NCBI RefSeq assembly: GCF_904846155.1
Contig: NZ_CAJGZP010000001.1
Coordinates: forward strand, 3,038,001 to 3,102,000
Source of the DNA: Psychrobacter fulvigenes
GTDB lineage: Bacteria; Pseudomonadota; Gammaproteobacteria; Pseudomonadales; Moraxellaceae
Direction of reading: 5' to 3'
DNA length: 64,000 bases
Notes under the pieces: model-generated
Database searches by the model: none
The model's input: only the letters and a program-made list of their open reading frames with translations
Told to the model about the DNA's origin: nothing
Program-made: the position numbers and the translations under genes
In this document: piece after piece, positions 8,807 through 17,379 of the stretch
Layout: every line of letters begins with the position of its first letter
Position numbering within the stretch: position 1 is the first letter of the stretch

Positions 8807-11629
8807 TCACAACTGCGCTACCTTCTCCACCACCTTAAAGCTCAGATCATTATCTAATGCTTTAAAGTGCGCCTTACCGCAGCGGATCTTTTGTTGTTGC
8901 GGTAGCGGCAGTTTAGCAATATCTACCGCGTATCCTGTTGCGCTTTTGCCACCTGTATTCTTAGTTTCAGCAACGAAGTACAGCTGGCTTACTTCCTCAT
9001 CGTCCTCTTTGATCACCGCCCAGTCAGGATTATAGCTCCCTAGCGGCGTGTTAATCTTAAACCAATTGGGCAGTTTAAAATAAAAGCGTACGCTCTGCAT
9101 ACTCTCGCAATCTTGAGCAAATTGATGTTCAGTATTTGAGTCCAGCGGTATCAAGTTGTCAAAAATTGTTTTATGCGCATCGGTGACATCGAAATGATAG
9201 TCGCTGACATAGACGTCTGTTGGCTGAGCCTCTAGCCTATCTAACAATTTCTGAGCATAAATTTGACCATTTTTTTGATACTCAATGCCTTTTACCATGA
9301 AGTCAGTCTGGGCTTGTTTAATAATCGCTACCAAGCGCTCTAGAAAAACTTGGGGGTTGATAAGCATTTCATCGATACGCTCGCTTTGGCGCAATATCTC
9401 TATCAAGGTGGCACGAGTCAGCTTGGTATGACGAGCCAGATAAGCCAAGATATCAGGCAGTTGCCACGTGGGTTGGGGCACGTTTGAGTCAGCATCAGTG
9501 TCGCTACCATCATAGCTATTATCCGTTGTATAATGCTGGCGTTGACTATTGACGGCCAACAAACTGCTCTCCACGCCTTGTTCACTCATCGTAAGGCGTA
9601 CTTTGTTAGCCTGAACTTGCGGTGCGACTATTTCTGCCATATCGGCTATCAGTTCAATAACGGCAGTGATTAATTCATCAGTATTAAAGCGTACTTGATA
9701 CTGAGTCTTTTGTTTAATCTTATCCCAAATGGCTTTGAAGTTATCATCGAGCATAAAGCCTTTACGATAACGAACGGCTTGCTTGTGCGCTTGATTTTTT
9801 ACCCGCCCTGCGAAGCTCACACCGCAATCATCTTGAATCTCATTTTGCAGACTTTTAGCAAAGTCATCATAGCTTTCGTTGGCGACGACGGTCAGTATAT
9901 TGATTTGCTTGTCATAGACTCTATGACCATCTGCACCGACACATAGACGCAGACCACGACCGATTTCTTGGCGTTTTTTTAGGGTAGATTTGGTCTCGTT
10001 AAGAGTACATATCTGGAACACATTGGGATTGTCCCAGCCTTCACGCAATGCCGAATGGCTAAAGATAAACTGCAGCGGATTATTTAGATTGAGCAGCTTT
10101 TCTTTATCTCGCATGATTAGGCTATAAGTATCATCATCGCCCTTAGTGTTACCAGAGGTGTCTTTAGCGCGTCCCTTTTTATCGACAGAAAAATAACCGT
10201 TATGAATATCGCTCACCCCAGCCTGATAGTGCGCCGCTAATTGTTGTTTTAGATCACGATATTTAGGCTTGTCTAATAACGTCTGATATATCTCTTCAAA
10301 CCACTGGGCAAATTTACCTGAGCGCGTATAGCCGTCTGTTTGGTTAACTAAATAGTTATCGACACGGTCAATAAACAACAAGGACAATACTTTAATCCCT
10401 TGCGGCAATAGTTTGCGTTGCTTGTCCAGATGCGCTTCAATGGTGCGCTCAATTTGATAACGCATAACGCTATCACTCATGCCACCAGTTTGCTGACCCT
10501 TATAAATCACCACACCATTATCAAACTCAATGTAGCCCTCCACAGCGTTAATGCCGTTGACGATATAGCCATTGGCATATATTTCACGCTCGGTCTTTTT
10601 ATACAAATCATCGTTGTCACTGATGCTGATGGTTTTCTTTTTGACCACGCCCTTGACGTTGGCATAGACGCTGACCTTGGCAGTGATTTTGGTCTTTTTG
10701 GGCGTGATATCTAGCAGCTCGATATAAGCCTCATTAAAGGCGTCATCGCTCATCACCGAATCGACTTCGATTTGCTTGACCAAACCTGCATCATAGGCTT
10801 TGACTGGGTTTAGGCTATAAAGCAAATGACGGCTGTACTTGTGCGTCGCTGAATAGCGCAAGGTTATCAGCGGCTGCAGGCTAGCTATAGCGTCCAAGCG
10901 CTTAGCGGTCTCCATATTTTGCGGTTCATCGACGATGACGATAGGATGGGTCGCTTGGATATATTCAATCGGGGCAACGCCTTGTTCACGGACTTGGTTG
11001 ATGATGTTTTCGTCTTTGGCAAAAGCGTCAATGTTCATCACGAGGATTTGCACGGTTTGACTGGTGGCAAAGTCGCGTAGACTATTTAGATTTTTGCTAT
11101 CGTATATCCGCGCGTCCACGCGGGTATTGTCATACAGGGCGGCAAAATGCGCTTTGGTCATCTCGATAGACTTCATTACGCCTTCACGAATCGCTACTGA
11201 CGGTACGACGATCACAAACTTACGCATGCCATAAGTCTGATACAGCTCGTAGATGCTGCGCAGATAGACGTAAGTCTTGCCGGTGCCCGTCTCCATCTCA
11301 ATTGAGGCATTGAGCCCATATCTAGCAAGGTTTTTGTCGTCGTCGTAGAGCGTGGTTGACGGCTCGATATTATGCTCACGCTGCACGGCTTGGATATTAT
11401 CCAGCACTTGCTCATCGCTAATAATGCGCTGATTGGCGATGGCCTGACTGCTGATTTGCTGGCTAATCACTGAGGCACTATTAGCGACATTGAAAGGTGG
11501 CTTTAATTCAAAACTTTCAATAAACGAGCTAACATCCAGCTGTGACAGCTGCCCACGAAAGATATCGACCACGGCATTGATAGCGTGGCTTTGGTGTTCA
11601 AGGTTGGGTTCAAAGGTAAGGGTTATCAT
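8807..11629 (-). CDS. Type III restriction endonuclease, Res subunit
   Basis: A 940-residue superfamily-2 helicase/nuclease. Walker A is METGTGKT at 112-119, motif II is DEPQ at 234-237, and motif VI is QEIGRGLRLCV. The C-terminus carries the endonuclease block, NPDWAVI followed about 15 residues later by ETKNTGG, in the PD-D/ExK pattern of type III Res proteins. With Mod it cuts DNA some 25 bases from unmethylated head-to-head sites, using ATP-driven translocation or sliding. It is the last gene of the five-gene minus-strand unit, 14 bases after the AT-rich gene, and three genes away from mod, an unusual separation because mod and res are normally adjacent. All key motifs are intact. Confidence 0.93.
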   Translation of the reverse strand: MITLTFEPNLEHQSHAINAVVDIFRGQLSQLDVSSFIESFELKPPFNVANSASVISQQISSQAIANQRIISDEQVLDNIQAVQREHNIEPSTTLYDDDKNLARYGLNASIEMETGTGKTYVYLRSIYELYQTYGMRKFVIVVPSVAIREGVMKSIEMTKAHFAALYDNTRVDARIYDSKNLNSLRDFATSQTVQILVMNIDAFAKDENIINQVREQGVAPIEYIQATHPIVIVDEPQNMETAKRLDAIASLQPLITLRYSATHKYSRHLLYSLNPVKAYDAGLVKQIEVDSVMSDDAFNEAYIELLDITPKKTKITAKVSVYANVKGVVKKKTISISDNDDLYKKTEREIYANGYIVNGINAVEGYIEFDNGVVIYKGQQTGGMSDSVMRYQIERTIEAHLDKQRKLLPQGIKVLSLLFIDRVDNYLVNQTDGYTRSGKFAQWFEEIYQTLLDKPKYRDLKQQLAAHYQAGVSDIHNGYFSVDKKGRAKDTSGNTKGDDDTYSLIMRDKEKLLNLNNPLQFIFSHSALREGWDNPNVFQICTLNETKSTLKKRQEIGRGLRLCVGADGHRVYDKQINILTVVANESYDDFAKSLQNEIQDDCGVSFAGRVKNQAHKQAVRYRKGFMLDDNFKAIWDKIKQKTQYQVRFNTDELITAVIELIADMAEIVAPQVQANKVRLTMSEQGVESSLLAVNSQRQHYTTDNSYDGSDTDADSNVPQPTWQLPDILAYLARHTKLTRATLIEILRQSERIDEMLINPQVFLERLVAIIKQAQTDFMVKGIEYQKNGQIYAQKLLDRLEAQPTDVYVSDYHFDVTDAHKTIFDNLIPLDSNTEHQFAQDCESMQSVRFYFKLPNWFKINTPLGSYNPDWAVIKEDDEEVSQLYFVAETKNTGGKSATGYAVDIAKLPLPQQQKIRCGKAHFKALDNDLSFKVVEKVAQL

Positions 11630-11643
11630 GATGGTTTTGGCAC

Positions 11644-12309
11644 TTAGTTAAAAAAATTGAGTAGATTTCTGAAACTTGGAACATAAGCTACTAATGCTCC
11701 TAACGTAGTTAAAGCTGCTCCATATAGAGCTAGGGATATACTAAAACTTTCTCGCTTTTTCTTTTCACCAGTTAGCTCTTTAATTCTTTCAGCTAATCTA
11801 TATAAAGTATTTGCATTTTCAGGCGATAAATTCTTCTTAATTTGATAGAGTTCTCTATTCGCATCAGGTGATAAGTTCATAAACACTTCTTCAAAATCAA
11901 AAGTTTTCAATAAATCTGTGAAATAATTGAACTTCTTAAATTTATAGTCATGACAGCTTAATGCTACTATTTCAGTCTTACTCTCATTTATTACTAAATT
12001 TTTATTAGTTGGCAAACTTTTATCCGTTTCATTGTTACTCACCTTTCTCAATTCTTTGAATGATACATTTACGAGTTCTTCAAACACTCTTCTTAAATTT
12101 TTAATTTCAACTTTGTTACGTTTTGCGAGTGTAGCGACCAGTTCAACAGTAACAAACTCATAATCATAACGAGAATATATCATCTCAACTAACTTCTTTA
12201 TGTCTTTACGCCTAAGCCAATCAGTTAAAAGGATTTGGGGAAGTATTGCTATAACGAAAGAGAAAAATACAATCTCTACGTATAACAATTTTGTCCAAAA
12301 CTCATCCAT
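11644..12309 (-). CDS. Unrecognised two-TM protein inside the R-M island
   Basis: I do not recognise this family. The 221-residue product starts with a membrane helix (about residues 9-28), has a mostly charged central region with AKRNKVEIKNLRRVFEELV and a predicted helical stretch LAERIKELTGEKKKRES, and closes with a second hydrophobic helix (about 193-212). The gene is clearly more AT-rich than its neighbours, suggesting separate acquisition. ATG at 12309 is preferred over the upstream TTG at 12315: AGGTATATTGATT precedes it, and the leader resembles that of the RhuM gene (ATATTGAT then ATGGATGA). Its position between RhuM and res suggests a defence-accessory or membrane effector role, which is inference only. 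Confidence 0.7.
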   Translation of the reverse strand: MDEFWTKLLYVEIVFFSFVIAILPQILLTDWLRRKDIKKLVEMIYSRYDYEFVTVELVATLAKRNKVEIKNLRRVFEELVNVSFKELRKVSNNETDKSLPTNKNLVINESKTEIVALSCHDYKFKKFNYFTDLLKTFDFEEVFMNLSPDANRELYQIKKNLSPENANTLYRLAERIKELTGEKKKRESFSISLALYGAALTTLGALVAYVPSFRNLLNFFN

Positions 12310-12339
12310 AATCAATATACCTATTTATATAGCTGAAAT

Positions 12340-13365
12340 TTAATCAGGCTTTTTATTCAGTTTTTTGATCAGTTTTGCAACTTCCTCTAAAGCTCTATCT
12401 GTCTCTGTAGGTTTTGCTAATTCACTTTGTTTGAAGATATCATACTGTCGCTCTGCTGTTTGTTTGGCAATCTTATGTGACATTGAGCCAGCATTGGTAA
12501 GAATGTCTCTATCATTTAGCGTTAAGAATCCGTCAAGTTTAGTCAACCAGTCTTCCATAGTCATAGGGACTCGGCGCATGGCTTGACTCTCTGCGAAAAC
12601 TAAATACTGTTCGGTTAGATTATTTAGAGCGGCTAACTCATCCTCATTTAGATAGTTCTTAGCTATACTTACCTCAGCCTTTTTCGGCAGTGTTCCCTTA
12701 TCCCTACCTCTCCAATTCGTTAATCCCATATTGGTTTTAGATGCATCTGCACGTCTATAAACTAGCTCTGCTGCTGTATGACCTGTTATAGCCCAATGCA
12801 TTTTATTTTGCACGGTTTTAAAAAACATCAAACTCAATTCTGAATTGGGGTCATAATCGACGCTAGTGGCGTATATATCAGTAATTTTTTGATAGAAGCG
12901 TCGCTCACTGGTTCGAATATCCTGAATACGACGCAATAGCTCATCAAAATAATCAAAAGGTAAATCTGGATTTTTCAATCGCTCATCATCCATCACAAAC
13001 CCTTTGATTAAATACTCTCGTAAATGCTTGGTTGCCCACTGTCGAAACCTTGTAGCGGTAGCGCTTTGCACTCGATAGCCCACAGAAATAATTGCATCAA
13101 GATTGTAGTGTTTAAGTTGTCTCCTTACTTCCCGAGAGCCTTCGATTCGAACTACTAAGAAATCCTTAGTAGTTGCGCTTTCTTCTAACTCACCTTCTTT
13201 ATAGATATTTTTTAAATGCATTAAAATGTTTTCAGGTGTAGTAGAAAATAAGTCAGCCATAAGTCTCTGTGTTAACCACACTGACTCTTCGAAAAACCGC
13301 ACATCCAGTCGTGTATCACCGTTTGGCGTTTGATAAATAATTAACTGTGACTGTTGTTCATCCAT
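12340..13365 (-). CDS. RhuM family protein (virulence RhuM-like)
   Basis: 341 residues matching the RhuM family. The N-terminal QLIIYQTPNGDTRLDVRFFEESVWLTQRLMADLF block is a winged-helix-like DNA-binding signature, then ENILMHLKNIYKEGEL, VRREVRRQLKHYNLDAIISVGYRV and SATATRFRQWATKHLREYLIKG are family hallmarks. The C-terminal half contains a Fic-like region without an evident HPFx[DE]GNGR motif. RhuM genes are often found inside restriction-modification and other defence loci, and their molecular role is unresolved. The start at 13365 has AAGGA 8 bases upstream. It follows the remnant of a mod 3' end at 13384-13416. Confidence 0.85.
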   Translation of the reverse strand: MDEQQSQLIIYQTPNGDTRLDVRFFEESVWLTQRLMADLFSTTPENILMHLKNIYKEGELEESATTKDFLVVRIEGSREVRRQLKHYNLDAIISVGYRVQSATATRFRQWATKHLREYLIKGFVMDDERLKNPDLPFDYFDELLRRIQDIRTSERRFYQKITDIYATSVDYDPNSELSLMFFKTVQNKMHWAITGHTAAELVYRRADASKTNMGLTNWRGRDKGTLPKKAEVSIAKNYLNEDELAALNNLTEQYLVFAESQAMRRVPMTMEDWLTKLDGFLTLNDRDILTNAGSMSHKIAKQTAERQYDIFKQSELAKPTETDRALEEVAKLIKKLNKKPD

Positions 13366-13416
13366 ATCAATATCCTTATTATTTTAAACACACCCAACCA
13401 CCAGCCCAGCATCCTC
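13363..13416 (-). repeat. Cassette-junction direct repeat, copy B (mod 3' remnant plus leader)
   Basis: 54 bases, ungapped and 48/54 identical to 15129-15182. Read on the minus strand it encodes EDAGLVVGCV and a TAA stop, the same last ten residues as mod with synonymous changes, then a ribosome-binding region and an ATG. Here the ATG is the RhuM start. Confidence 0.85.
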
Positions 13417-15131
13417 TAACCAGACAACTGCGCTATTTTCCAAATACCTGTCGCTTGTTTTGCCATCTGCTGTTGACGGCTATCGATAGTACTTTGCGAC
13501 CATGTTTTATAACTATCTGCTATATTTTTGGCTATGTCTAAGCTGCTGGTTTGATATATCTTTTGTTTGATCTCATAAGGCTGATTACCAGCATCACGGT
13601 TTTTACTGGTCTCAAGCATCATCATATTACCCAGTCGATACACCGTGTTTTCGTGCTCATGATCGTCGATATGTTGCCAATGCTCCTCTGGATGCTCTGG
13701 TAGAATGTGTTCAATATTGAACTGCTCATCACTGTCACTGATTGCCATACTACTTACACGTTTTTCTAACTCACATAAGATATAGCGTGCTATTTTTTTA
13801 TTTCGATTATCCGTCGTTTTTAGCTGTTTTTGGGCAAAAGCTGACTTAAACACGCTATCTATTGGATAGATGACGCTTAGAGCCTGAATGACAGCGCTAG
13901 GCGAGTTGAGCTGCGATGTCGCTATTTTTATAGCGACTTCGTTATAGAATCGCTCTTGCTCATTCGGCGGATTATTACAGATAACATTGTAGCGAAATGA
14001 CAAGACACTAATGGCGCGTAATATAGCCAAAAACCCTTGTCTATCCGTACCATAGAATCTCTCGTAGCTTGCGAGCAGCATAGATAAAGGTTGCTTGACT
14101 CTGAACATAGTGAGCTGAGTCAGATATCTTGATTCCTCAGGTGTCCAGCGCGGATCTTGAGCATCTCTTAGCGCGGTATAAGCGTCAGCGGAGAGTTCGA
14201 TTTTCTTTACTAGTTCAAACGCAGCGCTTTTATTCTTGATGTTTTTGCGTATGGTCTTGAATAGCTCTGTCTTGCGTACCAGCTTATGCTGACTGTTCCA
14301 ATACACCCGTAAAAACTCAGGAAAGCTCTCGCTCCCTAATAGGCTAATGATGCGCTCCCAACGCTCCTCTAAATGCTGTACTTGCGTATTGTGCATATCA
14401 TCGACACTGGCAAGCGAAAATAGATAGTTTTTTAACAGATCGGTAGAAGACAGGCGCACGCCGCGTGCGTTTAGCGTCTCAAACACCTTAAAAGCATTAA
14501 GCTCATCACTGACGGTAATAACGGTAAAGAATAGCTTATCGACAAGGGTATCCAAAAACTGAGCAAATTGCTCACCACTATCTTTACGCATACCGACACG
14601 CGCCTTAATTCTGGTCTTAAACCAGTCAAAGGCTTTGCGGATTTTGTGCTCAGAAGCATGAAGTCCACGCTGAGGCAGTTTATCTAAGGTAATTAAATGA
14701 TTACGATAAAACTTATCATTATGGCGGTTCAGTTGCAATTTTGGGTTTTCGATCAAAGTCACAGGATCTGTATAGCCAATATAATTGCTTTTGAGTTGAG
14801 TCAAACGCTGCTGGTTACGATCAGCATCCATATCTTTATCAATCAAATCTTGGAGCACGCTCAGCCCTGATAAAATCATAATACTAATGGTCGTCAGCCG
14901 TTGTTGCCCGTCTATAATGTCGAACTGCTTACTGTCTTGAGTTTGTAGCACCAAATAACCCATATAATGCGCAGGTTCTGGGTCTTCACCGAATAACGCT
15001 TCAATATCTTGCCACAACTCATCCCATTCAAGCTCTGACCATGAGTAGTCACGTTGAAATGGCGGCACACGATAGCGCAAGCCATTGCCCAACAACTGAC
15101 GAAAAGTACTGTTTGTCGTATTAAAGTTCAT
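13416..15131 (-). CDS. DUF262 / DUF1524 GmrSD-like protein
   Basis: 571 residues from the preferred start. The N-terminal DUF262 domain has RYRVPPFQRDYSW, then FDIIDGQQRLTTI (about residues 71-83), the ParB/Srx-like NTPase signature. The C-terminal DUF1524 domain has FNIEHILPEHPEEHW near residue 475, an HNH-type nuclease motif. Proteins with this two-domain layout are related to GmrSD type IV enzymes that use NTP hydrolysis to cut modified DNA. ATG at 15131 is chosen over 15137 because GAGGG lies 7 bases upstream, while it abuts the other ATG, and because it aligns with the RhuM start in the junction repeat. It begins 18 bases after mod and is flanked by that repeat, so it looks like an inserted cassette. 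Confidence 0.87.
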   Translation of the reverse strand: MNFNTTNSTFRQLLGNGLRYRVPPFQRDYSWSELEWDELWQDIEALFGEDPEPAHYMGYLVLQTQDSKQFDIIDGQQRLTTISIMILSGLSVLQDLIDKDMDADRNQQRLTQLKSNYIGYTDPVTLIENPKLQLNRHNDKFYRNHLITLDKLPQRGLHASEHKIRKAFDWFKTRIKARVGMRKDSGEQFAQFLDTLVDKLFFTVITVSDELNAFKVFETLNARGVRLSSTDLLKNYLFSLASVDDMHNTQVQHLEERWERIISLLGSESFPEFLRVYWNSQHKLVRKTELFKTIRKNIKNKSAAFELVKKIELSADAYTALRDAQDPRWTPEESRYLTQLTMFRVKQPLSMLLASYERFYGTDRQGFLAILRAISVLSFRYNVICNNPPNEQERFYNEVAIKIATSQLNSPSAVIQALSVIYPIDSVFKSAFAQKQLKTTDNRNKKIARYILCELEKRVSSMAISDSDEQFNIEHILPEHPEEHWQHIDDHEHENTVYRLGNMMMLETSKNRDAGNQPYEIKQKIYQTSSLDIAKNIADSYKTWSQSTIDSRQQQMAKQATGIWKIAQLSG

Positions 15132-15182
15132 ATCCATACCCTCATTATTCTAAACACACCCAACCACAAGCCCTGCATCCTC
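15129..15182 (-). repeat. Cassette-junction direct repeat, copy A (true mod 3' end plus leader)
   Basis: 54 bases matching 13363-13416 at 48 positions without gaps. This copy is the functional end of mod (EDAGLVVGCV then TAG) and the ribosome-binding region and ATG of the DUF262 gene. Confidence 0.85.
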
Positions 15183-17084
15183 AAACTGCAACACAATATT
15201 CGCCTTGTTAGCGTCGTCGCTAAAGGCGCGATCCATAATCAACGTTTTATTCGGCGCGCTTGCGATAATTTGCGTGGCTTTATCAGTGGTCATATCGTTT
15301 AGAACTATCACTAGGCTCATTGATGTGCCCGCGCTATCTGAACTGTCAGCATCATCATTACTATAAGGTAACGCATCGTTTTGGGTGACCAGATGATAGC
15401 CGTCAGCTTCTATGCTAGTGGCGGTCAAAGTATAGCCTTCTTTGAGCATCAGCTCGGTGATGATACCGTCAGTGGTGGCATTATCGCTGATAGGGTCAAG
15501 GTGTTTCTCAAGCTGCGCCATCAGACTATCGGCATCGTAACTGGCAGGCTGCTGCCACGGTATAAAGTTACTGTCAGCAAGTTTGTACGCCTTAAAACCA
15601 AAATCAAGCGCCTTGCTATCGACGGATTCAGGCAGTTCGGCGATAATATGAGCAGCGGCACGGCGGATACGCTCTTTGGAGATCTCGGCGATATTGCTGA
15701 ATCCTGCTTTATAAGCCTCGCTATCTGCTTCTGTGGCTTCAGGAATTTGTACCATGATAAATTTTCGATTCAAATTATCATCAGAATTTAGTTCTAACAC
15801 TGACTGCGCTAATGCTGAAGTACCCGCAAAGAAATCTAAATAGATTCCTTCTTTTTCATCAGTCATTTGTATAAGAGTTTTTAGAAGCTCTACTGGTTTT
15901 GGAGTATCGAAAACAGCAACCCCTTCAAATAAACTTTTTAAGTTGTTTTTGGAGGATTCATTTGTTCCATTCATTTCTGCAAATAGGATGCTTTCTGGCG
16001 TCAAACCTCGTTCTTTAGCATTCAAATAGGTTTTTACTCTTGGAACACCATCGCCACTTTTTCCAAACCAAATTCTATTATCATCAATCGCTAGATTCAT
16101 TTCCGACTTTGTATATAACCAACAACGACCACTCTGTAGCTTGTGCACTTTCCCATTAGGTGCTGTTAATTCATAGAACTGACTTTTAGTTCCATGACCA
16201 GCTTGTGCTGTAGCAGGATCAGATTTCCATAATCCTCTAGGATCGTTATCAGGATTCTTATAACTTGATAAAGCTTTTTCTGTCATAGGCAGCTGTTTTA
16301 AAGCTTTATCCACTATCATATCGGATCTCCTATAACAGAGTATATAATCATGCCTATTTGAAACTACCTTTCTATTTTCTCTATTCGTTCTTTTTTCCCA
16401 AATAAAATTAGCAATAAAATTTTCTTCCCCAAATATCTCATCCATCAGCAAGCGCAAATTTGCCACTTCATTATCATCTATTGAAACGAATATTACCCCA
16501 TCATCACGCAGTAAGCTTTTTGCCAGCGCCAACCTTGGATACATCATATTCAGCCAATTGCTATGATACTGACCGTTTTCTTTTCGATTTGATTGCATCC
16601 CATCCGAATGCGTCAGATTACCGTCCGCATCGGTTTGCCCTGCCCGCGCCTTATAGTCCGCAATGCTCTCACTAAAATCGTCGGCATAGACAAAGCGGTC
16701 ATTGCCCGTATTGTATGGCGGGTCGATATATATCATCTTAATGCGGCTGTGATAGCTCTTTTGTAATATCTTCAGCACCGCCAGATTATCGCCTTCAATA
16801 AATAAATTTTGCGACGTATCAAAATCGACCGACTCATCAGGTGCGGGCACTAGCGTCTGACTGGTTGGCGTTTTTAGCTCCCGATAGACCTGATGCTTGC
16901 CCGCCCAGCTTAGCCCATACGCCTCTTGCGCGGGTGCAATATCTTGCTCGGACAGCAGCGCGGTGAGTTTATGGATATCGAGCTGATCCTCACTGAACGC
17001 CTCTGGCATTAACTGCTTGAGCTTGGCAAGGGTCATTTGTTGCGGGGTCTGGCTGGTAGGATGTATCGGATTACTCATAGTCAT
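15150..17084 (-). CDS. Type III site-specific DNA methyltransferase, Mod subunit
   Basis: A 644-residue adenine-type methyltransferase. DPPYNTGND lies at about 121-129 and the SAM-binding YLDFFAGTSALAQ near residue 415, the beta-class order of motifs with the target-recognition region between them, as in type III Mod proteins. It sets the recognition site for both modification and cleavage with Res. It is the first gene of the island and is divergent from mltB across 295 bases with no other gene. The second ATG (17078) is a possible start, as neither has a strong ribosome-binding site. No simple-sequence repeat that would make it phase-variable is seen. The last ten codons are duplicated at 13384-13416. 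Confidence 0.93.
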   Translation of the reverse strand: MTMSNPIHPTSQTPQQMTLAKLKQLMPEAFSEDQLDIHKLTALLSEQDIAPAQEAYGLSWAGKHQVYRELKTPTSQTLVPAPDESVDFDTSQNLFIEGDNLAVLKILQKSYHSRIKMIYIDPPYNTGNDRFVYADDFSESIADYKARAGQTDADGNLTHSDGMQSNRKENGQYHSNWLNMMYPRLALAKSLLRDDGVIFVSIDDNEVANLRLLMDEIFGEENFIANFIWEKRTNRENRKVVSNRHDYILCYRRSDMIVDKALKQLPMTEKALSSYKNPDNDPRGLWKSDPATAQAGHGTKSQFYELTAPNGKVHKLQSGRCWLYTKSEMNLAIDDNRIWFGKSGDGVPRVKTYLNAKERGLTPESILFAEMNGTNESSKNNLKSLFEGVAVFDTPKPVELLKTLIQMTDEKEGIYLDFFAGTSALAQSVLELNSDDNLNRKFIMVQIPEATEADSEAYKAGFSNIAEISKERIRRAAAHIIAELPESVDSKALDFGFKAYKLADSNFIPWQQPASYDADSLMAQLEKHLDPISDNATTDGIITELMLKEGYTLTATSIEADGYHLVTQNDALPYSNDDADSSDSAGTSMSLVIVLNDMTTDKATQIIASAPNKTLIMDRAFSDDANKANIVLQFEDAGLVVGCV

Positions 17085-17379
17085 GGCTACAATGTTCGTT
17101 GAAGGACAATATTATTGAATTATAGAATCGTTAGAATTTGAACAGTATAGCAATGCCTTGCCAAATAATGCGACTTTATTAACCGATCAAACGACAGTAA
17201 ATGACGCTTTCCTTTTCACCCAAACCCTCTCCTAACCTCACGCCACCGTCAATTTATAGTAACAGCGTACTTCGATACCTTTTCTTTACTATGTAGATTG
17301 GTTACTCTTAGCCATTATCATTGGTATACGCTTTGCTCCACTTTATTAATGGCCATTTTGACGTTTATAGGATATTTTC

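Noticed and set aside
15150..17084. Phase variation of mod by simple sequence repeats
   Set aside because: No tandem repeat tract was seen in the gene or its promoter.
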